Assembly (NCBI RefSeq): GCF_000378625.1
Contig: NZ_KB905160.1
Coordinates: 473,619-537,618, forward strand
Direction: 5' to 3'
DNA length: 64,000 nt
Origin: Colwellia piezophila ATCC BAA-637
GTDB lineage: Bacteria; Pseudomonadota; Gammaproteobacteria; Enterobacterales; Alteromonadaceae
Made by a program: the position numbers and the translations under genes. Below, in pieces: positions 55,115 to 62,798 of this stretch (its first letter is position 1; the number at the start of each line of letters is the position of its first letter). The notes below the pieces were generated by a model. That model was given only the letters and a program-made list of their open reading frames with translations, searched no databases and had not been told where the DNA came from.

Positions 55115-56131
55115 TTAGTTAATTTCAATAACTGCTTTAACAACACCTGATTCGGGTTTTACCCACTCAGGGAATATAGCAGGGAAGTTATCAAAGCTGG
55201 TTTTGTGAGTAACCATAGCGGTTGATTTTGCCGTGCCGTTACTTAAACAAGCAACTACGTGTTCAAAATCTTCTTTAGTGGCATTACGACTGCCTTTCAG
55301 GGTGGTTTCACGTTTGTGGAACTCAGGATCATTAAAGGTAATATCGGCTTTAACAACACTAACAAAGACCAAAGTACCGCCATGTGCCAACCAACCAAAG
55401 GTTGACTGCATTGCTGCCGGATTACCCGTACAGTCAATAATAACTGTGGGGAAGTCGCCATCAGTAAGCGCTGCAAGTTGTGCTTTAACATCGTCTTTAC
55501 AATCAACGGTAGCATCAATGTTTAATTCACGTTTTGCAAAGGCTAAGCGATCATCGTTGACATCAGCAACAAAGACTTTAGCTCCGGCAACTTTAGCAAA
55601 TTGAGCAGCACCTAAGCCAATAGGGCCAGCGCCTAATACCAGTACGGTATCGTTTTTAGAGACTTCACCACGGCGAACCGAGTGAGCGCCAATGGCTAAA
55701 CATTCAACTATAGCTAATTGATCAAAAGGTACACCTTCAGTAATCACCACGTGAGATGCAGGTAAACATAAGTATTCACACATACCACCGTCACGATGCA
55801 CACCAATGACTTCAATATCAGTACAACAGTTAGTTTTACCAGCGCGACAAGCAACACATTTGCCACATTCTAAATAAGGAATAACATAAGCGGCTTTGCC
55901 TAGCGGTAGATCAACACCTTCACCTAACGCTTCAATTTCACCTGAAAGTTCATGACCAAGTACGCGTGGGTAAGTAAAAAATGGCTGATTACCACCATAG
56001 GCATGGATATCAGTACCACAAACGCCAATAGCGCGAATTTTAAGTAATACTTCACCTGCTTTCGGTTGTGGTTTTTTACTTGTTTGAAAATTAAGCTCGC
56101 CGGGTTGTTGGCAAACGATCGACTTCATCAT
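55115..56131 (-). CDS. lgoD: Zinc-dependent L-galactonate 5-dehydrogenase-like (LgoD type)
   Basis: 338 residues. GAGGAA precedes ATGATG. Catalytic zinc ligands Cys38 (GVCGTDIHAYGG), His60 and Glu61; structural zinc Cys89, Cys92, Cys95, Cys103; Rossmann motif GAGPIGLGAA (166-175). The words GGNQPFFTYPRVLGHE, VIPYLECGKCVACRAGKTNCC and GSRNATKEDF match what I remember of Escherichia coli LgoD (YjjN), which oxidises L-galactonate to D-tagaturonate. Related enzymes use L-gulonate or L-threonine-like substrates, so the assignment is by resemblance and context. It is the first gene of the seven-gene operon and has an operator candidate at 56192. Confidence 0.83.
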   Translation of the reverse strand: MMKSIVCQQPGELNFQTSKKPQPKAGEVLLKIRAIGVCGTDIHAYGGNQPFFTYPRVLGHELSGEIEALGEGVDLPLGKAAYVIPYLECGKCVACRAGKTNCCTDIEVIGVHRDGGMCEYLCLPASHVVITEGVPFDQLAIVECLAIGAHSVRRGEVSKNDTVLVLGAGPIGLGAAQFAKVAGAKVFVADVNDDRLAFAKRELNIDATVDCKDDVKAQLAALTDGDFPTVIIDCTGNPAAMQSTFGWLAHGGTLVFVSVVKADITFNDPEFHKRETTLKGSRNATKEDFEHVVACLSNGTAKSTAMVTHKTSFDNFPAIFPEWVKPESGVVKAVIEIN

Positions 56132-56191
56132 AATTATTCCTCTTGGCAGCTATAAGAATCAGTATATTTATAGCTTTAGTAAATCACTGTT

Positions 56192-56215
56192 GTGTCCTTT
56201 AGATATAATATACAC
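56192..56215. promoter_or_regulatory. Operator candidate upstream of the catabolic operon
   Basis: The 24-base site begins GTGTCCTTTAGATATAA and ends ATACAC, 61 bases before the first gene of the operon. GTGT and ACAC are inverted at its ends. The core is nearly the same as at 36432-36449, linking sugar catabolism to GH29 expression. Confidence 0.5.
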
Positions 56216-56578
56216 CTCATTTTTGTTTTAATAAAGAGGTTTTTGAGGTTTTTAAGTGCTATTAAGTCAATGAAAGTCTTTAAATTATAAGAGAACCAAG
56301 TCGCTGCTATATTTTATAGTATTGATTTTAATTAGGTTATCAATACAATTCGACAGTTTAAAAGGTAGCAAGATGGTTCTATAAGTGTGCTTTATATGTA
56401 AATGACACTTATATCATGACATCATAAATCTACACCTTATAAGTCTTAATCAGCGGGAGGGGACTCAGTAACTGCACTAACACTGCCTTTTGAATTACAA
56501 AACTGTTAATTACAAAGTATGTTTTCATAGGAGCTTAACTATTAAAATCAGCGTTTATAAAGTGGCACTGTATTAAAA

Positions 56579-56609
56579 TTGACTATATTTTGAGCATGCT
56601 TGATATAAT
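56579..56609 (+). promoter_or_regulatory. Near-consensus sigma-70 promoter without a visible gene
   Basis: TTGACT (56579-56584) and TATAAT (56604-56609) are separated by 19 bases, with TG two bases before the -10. Downstream to 57220 no gene was found. A single perfect DnaA-box word TTATCCACA is at 56658-56666. The rest of the 56216-57220 gap shows nothing else recognisable. Confidence 0.35.
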
Positions 56610-57220
56610 CGTACGCCTTCAGGCTTTGAGCAGACTATTAAATCGTTATTCACAGAGTTATCCACAATAAATGTGGAAAGCCTGCGGCAAACCACTGTTC
56701 AACCAGTGAACAATAAATGAGTGAAAAATAGGCGAACAGTTACTTATTTATCGAATTATTTAATATTTTCTTGAAAAAACAGTAAAGTGTACTAAATTTT
56801 ATCAATTGATTTTCTGCTTACTTTAGCTTTTCTTATTTCAAAAAACTTTTCCACAACACTTAGCTCACACTATCTAGCCAGATAAAGACACACTGAATAA
56901 ACTGGCCAATTGATACAATCCGTCTTCTTTCTGAATAATCAATTTGCTTTTATAGGGCTTTGAATGGCAGCGGAATTTACTTAAATGGAAAAGTGAAGTT
57001 ATAGCGGAATAAGCACCAGTAATTACCTACCTTGTGCAATTCAGGGATACTTGGGCTTTGATATATTTTAACTAAGCAGGGCGGCTAAGCTATTTTAGTA
57101 GTTATTGAAGAGGTAGTGAGGTGATTGGCCGTTAGTGGCATAGATGAACAGAATTCTGCATAGAAACTTATTTACAGCTCTTTTATTAGAGACAGTAACA
57201 GAATACTGTTCATTCAATGG

Positions 57221-58450
57221 TTAACTTTTAGCTGGCAGCCTAGCAACACCTGAGTCTATGGCAGCTTTGGCAACGGCTTTGGCAACACGTTGACAAAGAC
57301 GAGGATCCATAGGTTTAGGGATAATATAACCCCTACCAAAGCTTAATTCTTCATCACCACACGCTGCTAATACTTCCTTTGGCACCGGCTCTTTAGCAAT
57401 TGCACTAATGGCATATACTGCAGCAATTTTCATTTCATCGTTAATGGTACTGGCTCTAACATCTAACGCGCCACGGAAAATAAACGGGAAACACAAAACA
57501 TTGTTTACTTGGTTTGGATAATCTGAGCGACCTGTTGCCATAATTAAGTCATCACGCACTGAATGGGCAAGCTCTGGTCTTATTTCAGGATCAGGGTTTG
57601 AACAAGCAAATACGATTGGTTTGTCTGCCATAGTTGTTAGCAGTTCAGGGCTAAGTAGGTTAGGCCCGGAAACACCAATAAAAATATCAGCGCCATCCAT
57701 AACATCGGCCAAGGTACGTAAATCTGTATTGTTAGCAAATAGCTTTTTATATTCGTTTAAATCATCACGGCGAGTATGAATAACTCCTTTGGTATCTAAC
57801 ATGTATATTTTTTCACGCTGAGCGCCACATTTGATCAGTAGCTCCATGCAAGAAATTGCCGCAGCACCAGCGCCTAAGCAGACAATTTTAGCTTGTTTGA
57901 GCTCTTTTCCTTGTACTTCTAAGGCGTTGATAAGACCTGCGGCTGTTACGATGGCTGTACCATGTTGGTCATCATGAAATACCGGAATGTTACAACGCTC
58001 TATTAGCGCTTTTTCAATGACAAAACATTCCGGTGCTTTAATATCCTCCAAGTTAATACCACCAAAACTATCAGCAATGTTAGCCACAGTGTTAATAAAC
58101 TCTTCTACGGTTTTATGTGTTACTTCAATGTCGAAAGAGTCGATATTGGCAAAGCGTTTAAAAAGCAGTGCTTTACCTTCCATCACCGGCTTTGAAGCCA
58201 TAGGTCCAAGGTTACCAAGACCTAAAACGGCGGTACCGTTACTGATCACCGCAACCGTATTACCTTTACCGGTATATTTATAAACTGCGTCAGGGTCCTT
58301 AGCTATTTCTCGACATGGCTCGGCCACCCCTGGGCTGTAAGCAAGTGACAAATCATGGCTTGTTTCAGCGGGTTTGGTGATGGTAATACCAATTTTTCCT
58401 GGGGTAGGGTAAGCATGGTAATCAAGCGCCTGTTGACGAATATCTTTCAT
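57221..58450 (-). CDS. maeB: NADP-dependent malic enzyme, short form
   Basis: 409 residues from the ATG at 58450, with GGA seven bases upstream; a TTG four codons earlier is less likely. Malic-enzyme signatures: LAYSPGVAEPCREI, VISNGTAVLGLGNLG, EDIKAPECF, VFHDDQHGTAIV, and Rossmann CLGAGAAAISC. It decarboxylates malate to pyruvate with NADPH. It has only the catalytic and NAD-binding parts and lacks the C-terminal phosphotransacetylase-like half of the enteric MaeB. Not obviously part of the polysaccharide pathway, though it could balance pyruvate from aldolase and FAH-fold hydrolase. Confidence 0.93.
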   Translation of the reverse strand: MKDIRQQALDYHAYPTPGKIGITITKPAETSHDLSLAYSPGVAEPCREIAKDPDAVYKYTGKGNTVAVISNGTAVLGLGNLGPMASKPVMEGKALLFKRFANIDSFDIEVTHKTVEEFINTVANIADSFGGINLEDIKAPECFVIEKALIERCNIPVFHDDQHGTAIVTAAGLINALEVQGKELKQAKIVCLGAGAAAISCMELLIKCGAQREKIYMLDTKGVIHTRRDDLNEYKKLFANNTDLRTLADVMDGADIFIGVSGPNLLSPELLTTMADKPIVFACSNPDPEIRPELAHSVRDDLIMATGRSDYPNQVNNVLCFPFIFRGALDVRASTINDEMKIAAVYAISAIAKEPVPKEVLAACGDEELSFGRGYIIPKPMDPRLCQRVAKAVAKAAIDSGVARLPAKS

Positions 58451-58490
58451 GTTAATGTCCAAAAAATCAATTAATGGGGGAGCAATGCTC

Positions 58491-58543
58491 TTTGTATTTT
58501 TAAATAAAAACAGCGCAGGTATTTTTATTTAAAAATGCAAAGC
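58491..58543. other. Long AT-rich hairpin in the malic enzyme leader
   Basis: CTTTG-ATTTTTAAATAAAA pairs with a matching arm ending ATTTAAAAAT-CAAAG, about 20 base pairs with one mismatch around a loop containing CAGCGCAGG. It lies 41 bases before the malic enzyme start. Confidence 0.6.
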
Positions 58544-58584
58544 TTCTGTGTTGAGGGGTTGGGTATATACCTTGATAAGGCGTT

Positions 58585-58633
58585 GTAAAAAAGTGCTTAC
58601 CCAGCTAATGGTTGGGACCTACGGGTAAGCACT
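58585..58633 (-). terminator. Rho-independent terminator after sulfatase (minus strand)
   Basis: AGTGCTTACCC (58592-58602) pairs with GGGTAAGCACT (58623-58633), with a T-run on the minus strand. It ends the transcript of the sulfatase with stop at 58664. Confidence 0.9.
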
Positions 58634-58663
58634 GGTAAATTTTCGTGTCAGTTATTGCTCAGC

Positions 58664-60184
58664 TTAATGTTCAGTGAAGACCGTTTGCTTAATACCAATT
58701 TTGTCTTTTTGAAAGCCAGGTCTAATTTTGCCGGTAAACGGCTGATAGCTGTTAGCTGGATCATCATTGTTTAGCGGATCGCCTACTTCAACTTTCAATT
58801 CTTCCAATTTAGCGGTTAACTTTTTAATGATAATATCGCTGCCTTCTTGCCCTGAGATGTCGTGCATTTCTCCTGGATCATTGCTTAAATCAAATAATAC
58901 ATTACGTTTAAGTAGTGGATAATAAACCAACTTGTATCTATGGCTACGTGCCATACGTTGAAAGTGACGGTAACTGCCGTAGATATAATCATTCATCACT
59001 GTTTTTTCACCACGAACAATGGGCATGATACTTGGACCTTGTACCGAATCAGGTATGTCGATACCCGCTAACTCAGCTGTGGTGGCAAAAATACTGTTTA
59101 AATAAAACATCCCCTTAGCGCGGCTATTCGCAGGAATACCGTCACCCACCATGATAAATGGGGCGCGAATACTGTGATCATAAACATTTTGCTTGCCAGC
59201 TAGGCCATGTTTACCGACAGCTAAACCGTGATCTGAGGTGAAAATGATATACGTGTTTTTAGCGTAAGGTGATTTTTCAAGGCTGTCTAGAATTCGACCG
59301 ATCTGAGTATCCATATGCTCAACCATGGCGTAGTATTCACCAATGAACTCTTTAGTTTGTTTTTCAGTGCGTGGGAAGGTCATTAACGCTTCATCACGAA
59401 TGTTATAATCTCCCGCATCTATTTCAGGCATAGGTACAAAACTTGCTGGTAATATCATGCTTTCGGCAGGGTACTTATCTACATAGGACTGCGGAGATTG
59501 ACGCGGATCATGTGGGGCTGTAAATGCCACATACATCATAAATGGCTTGTCGTTTCTTTTTTCTTTTGTTTCGATGTAGCTAATGGCTGCATCGGCAAAG
59601 GCTTCACTGGTATGTTGATTCTTTTGCTTTTTAGCCCATTTAATATTCTCGCCAAAATCAGTTAACCAAGGCTGCCATTGACCACCTTTGCTGATAGGCG
59701 CCATACCGCCTTCATGTACGGCACGGCCAATATTAAAAGAGCGCTTTAATGCGTCGTTACCAACATGCCATTTACCTGTGATAAAGGTTTCGTAACCTGC
59801 GTCTCTAAAGGTTTCGCCCATTAACGGGTGCGTTGTTTTGTTGGACTTAGGAGAAAAACCAGTCATATGCAAATTACGACCGGTATTAATCATTTGACGG
59901 CTTGGCGCACAAACAGCGCCAGACCATGAGCCCTGATTAAATACATGGGTAAATGCCATGCCTGAATGTGCAAGTCGATCAATATTAGGTGTGTGAATTT
60001 TTTCATTGCCGAGGGCATGAATGGTATCAATAGATTGGTCATCAGTAATGATCAATAAAATATTAGGGCGTTTAGTTTCATTGGCATGGCTAGTTGAGAT
60101 GGCCACTGTGCTAATTGCGCATGCTAGCACAAAACAATGCTTTACAAACTTGAGGGATAACCAAATGCTTGAATGGATTTTCAT
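58664..60184 (-). CDS. Secreted S1-family sulfatase (DHG type)
   Basis: 506 residues; signal peptide ends near residue 34 (STSHA). Motifs: DD at 48-49 (IITDDQSID), CAPSR with Cys92, GKWHVGND, and FTSDHGLAVGKHGLAGKQNVYD. It is the close paralogue of the 17481-19052 sulfatase over the whole length, 40 kb away. Alone between its own terminator and that of the permease gene, directly downstream of the permease on the same strand. Substrate sulfate position unknown; the conserved HDPRQSPQSYVD insert is common to this pair only. Confidence 0.9.
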   Translation of the reverse strand: MKIHSSIWLSLKFVKHCFVLACAISTVAISTSHANETKRPNILLIITDDQSIDTIHALGNEKIHTPNIDRLAHSGMAFTHVFNQGSWSGAVCAPSRQMINTGRNLHMTGFSPKSNKTTHPLMGETFRDAGYETFITGKWHVGNDALKRSFNIGRAVHEGGMAPISKGGQWQPWLTDFGENIKWAKKQKNQHTSEAFADAAISYIETKEKRNDKPFMMYVAFTAPHDPRQSPQSYVDKYPAESMILPASFVPMPEIDAGDYNIRDEALMTFPRTEKQTKEFIGEYYAMVEHMDTQIGRILDSLEKSPYAKNTYIIFTSDHGLAVGKHGLAGKQNVYDHSIRAPFIMVGDGIPANSRAKGMFYLNSIFATTAELAGIDIPDSVQGPSIMPIVRGEKTVMNDYIYGSYRHFQRMARSHRYKLVYYPLLKRNVLFDLSNDPGEMHDISGQEGSDIIIKKLTAKLEELKVEVGDPLNNDDPANSYQPFTGKIRPGFQKDKIGIKQTVFTEH

Positions 60185-60335
60185 AGTAAACCTTCTTATA
60201 GTTGATGGTTTATTATAAATAAAAGCCAGTCAATGGCAACAGTTAAAACAAATTTATTGGAAAGTTTAGGCTAGATTTTTGTTTTCTCTTTTCAACATAG
60301 GGCATTTTATAATTCAGTGTATATAAATTTGATGT

Positions 60336-60362
60336 AAAAAAACGAACCAATTGGCTCGTTTT
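60336..60362 (-). terminator. Rho-independent terminator after the permease gene (minus strand)
   Basis: AACGAACCAATTGGCTCGTT folds on itself, with a T-run of seven on the minus strand. It sits 63 bases after the permease stop at 60425. Confidence 0.85.
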
Positions 60363-60424
60363 ATATTCAGGTTTATCGCTTGTCGCTCGATAAAGATGCG
60401 ACAGGTTTACGATTTAAAAAGCGA

Positions 60425-61855
60425 TTAGGTATTATGTATTTTATGCGCTCTATAGCCAAAAATAGCAATCACTACAAAACAAATCATTGGCAATACAAAA
60501 GATGTTTGCACCGATGGAATACCAGCAATAAGTGCTCCACCATCAATCAAGATACCTTGCAGTGGTGGCATTAGCGCGCCACCGACAATGGCCATAACTA
60601 AACCAGCAGACGCTAAACTGGCATCGTTACCGGTATCTTTAAGTGCGATACCATAGATAGTTGGAAACATTAATGACATACAAGCAGATGTGGCCACTAA
60701 GCAATACAGACCTGTCATACCGCCGATGAATATAGTACCAAAGGATAGAGTAATACCACCGAGTGCTAGCAACAATAATAATCGCCCAGGACGAATAAGC
60801 CCTAGCAATAAGGTACAAATAAAGCGACTGGCAAGGAAAATACCCATAGCGAGCATATTATATTGTTGTGCTTCTGCCGCTGTTAAACCAACAGATGTCA
60901 TGCCGTAGTGGATAATAAAGGTCCAAGACATAATTTGGGCACCCACGTAAAATGCTTGGGCAATAACGCCTTCACGGTAACGGGCATTTGAAATTAAACG
61001 AATAAAGGTTTCTTTTAACACTTTACTTGTTAGCGGTTCATCATGAGCAACTGTGTCTGGTAATTTGCGGAATAAAAAGAATACAAATAACAGCGCGACA
61101 ACAGAAGCAATAGCTATGTATGGCCCACGAACGGTGATTAAATCGGCCGCTTGCATTGCTTGGTGAGCAACAGGGTCGGCAACCGAGAAGTCGACTAATG
61201 CTTGGGTTAACTTACCGTCAACCACCGACGGCAACATGTCGGCATATTCAGGGTGAGCTAATTTTTCTGTAGCGCGAAACTCTTCAACTTTTAGCTCACT
61301 AAGAATGTAGTTTGAGGCAACAAACATTCCACCTAATGAGCCAATAGGATTAAAAGCTTGCGCTAAATTTAAACGCTGTGTTGAAGTCTCTGGTGAACCC
61401 ATTGATAACACATAAGGGTTAGCTGTGGTTTCTAATAAGGCTAAGCCACAAGTAATTACGCAAAGCGCTAATAAGAAAGCATTAAATTCGGCGGTCATAC
61501 TGGCGGGTAAAAATAATAACGCGCCAATGGCATAAAGCGCTAAGCCTAATAATATTCCTGCCTTATAAGAGAAACGACGGATAAAAATTGCTGCTGGAAT
61601 TGCCATAATTCCGTAACCGAGATAAAAGGCAAATTGCACCATAGAGCTTTGGGCATTCGAGATTAAAAAGATATCTTTAAAAGCTTTTACCAACGGGTTA
61701 GTAATATCATTAGCAAAGCCCCATAACGGGAAAAGTGCCGCAACCATCATAAAGGGAATAATATATTCTTTTGCCAAAATAGGCGTTTTTGCCTCGCCCT
61801 TGGCTTGGGTTGGTTGATTTGTAATTTCAACGCTTTCTTCAATTGCTGTTGTCAT
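60425..61855 (-). CDS. fucP: L-fucose permease-type sugar/H+ symporter (MFS, FHS family)
   Basis: 476 residues with twelve predicted membrane segments. AGAGGT precedes the ATG. The FHS-family words are present: FPLWGFANDITNPLV with Asp50 and LALLETTANPYVLS with Glu142, the counterparts of the two acidic residues that couple protons and sugar in Escherichia coli FucP. That transporter accepts L-fucose and also L-galactose and D-arabinose, which suits either polymer reading. An insert of about 50 residues (KVEEFRATEKLAHPEYADM...) lies between helices 6 and 7. Divergent from the GH29 gene at 62799 across 943 bases. Confidence 0.9.
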   Translation of the reverse strand: MTTAIEESVEITNQPTQAKGEAKTPILAKEYIIPFMMVAALFPLWGFANDITNPLVKAFKDIFLISNAQSSMVQFAFYLGYGIMAIPAAIFIRRFSYKAGILLGLALYAIGALLFLPASMTAEFNAFLLALCVITCGLALLETTANPYVLSMGSPETSTQRLNLAQAFNPIGSLGGMFVASNYILSELKVEEFRATEKLAHPEYADMLPSVVDGKLTQALVDFSVADPVAHQAMQAADLITVRGPYIAIASVVALLFVFFLFRKLPDTVAHDEPLTSKVLKETFIRLISNARYREGVIAQAFYVGAQIMSWTFIIHYGMTSVGLTAAEAQQYNMLAMGIFLASRFICTLLLGLIRPGRLLLLLALGGITLSFGTIFIGGMTGLYCLVATSACMSLMFPTIYGIALKDTGNDASLASAGLVMAIVGGALMPPLQGILIDGGALIAGIPSVQTSFVLPMICFVVIAIFGYRAHKIHNT

Positions 61856-62506
61856 GTTGACCTCTTTATACTGTATTCCACTTTTTAATTATTGTAATAA
61901 ATACTTTTTTGTGGATATTATAGGTAAAGGGCACATTACTGGTTGGCGTTGTTTGTGTCAATAATAGTTTGTTAAAAAGTCGATAATAACTTATCACCTA
62001 TCAGGGGGAGTTGCAGGTTGGGCGATGGTAGAGATAATTTTAGCAGACTTAATTATCCTAAGATTGTTCGTTGTCTTGCTCATAATCATAGTCACATAAG
62101 TAACTATTTTATCTGCTAATAGTACTCACCATCAACCAGGTGAGAAATACCCTAATGGTTGTATTCAGCTCAGATAAACTTAATCACTAATCTATCACTT
62201 AGAAACTAGCTTTTACCGAAGTGTAGAATCCCTGACAAAACCCTTGTCGCGTGGATATTAACGCTAATGGCTATCATTGCCTAACTAGCATTATTTCTCC
62301 GTTTATTAGCTAGGTTGCTTATTATTTTAGCATCGCTCTAACGCAAGTTTCCCGTAAGTCATCACCTTATGACCAAAAAGTACTCATTTCTTATATCATT
62401 TTGAATACTTTCCTCGAAGCTTCACACAAACTTGTACTATTTTTGTTGTAATTTATTATAAGGTGTCTACTATATTGAAAGTACAGTCGCTTAAGGCGTT
62501 TGTTCT

Positions 62507-62578
62507 AAACTTGGACTCCCAACCAAGTTTATTGTCAGGCCTTAGGGCCTGGCATTTCCTCTGGGGACAACAGGAAAT
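62507..62578 (+). other. Three consecutive hairpins, candidate structured leader or small RNA
   Basis: AAACTTGG pairs with CCAAGTTT (62507-62530); CAGGCC pairs with GGCCTG over a TTAG loop (62536-62551); ATTTCCT pairs with AGGAAAT (62554-62578). They stand 220 bases before the GH29 start in a 943-base gap that otherwise has no gene. No T-run follows the last hairpin. Confidence 0.45.
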
Positions 62579-62798
62579 AAAAATAATCATACTTGTTGTT
62601 TAACCTATTGTACTCGGAATTTTCTCGTTTCCAAAGGGGAGGGGGGTATTTAGTTGCATCGAGGTGAGCAATGGCAATAGCTAGTTCACTCTTCAACCTA
62701 CATTTTATACTTAACGCTATTTCTTGACCCTAGTTAAAGCTCATATTAATATGAAGTGATTAAAATTAATAAAAACCACGATAGAGTGAGTATCAAAC

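Noticed and set aside
56658..56666. Perfect DnaA box as sign of a replication origin
   Set aside because: Only one box, no dnaA, dnaN, gidA or similar neighbours and no AT-rich 13-mer array.
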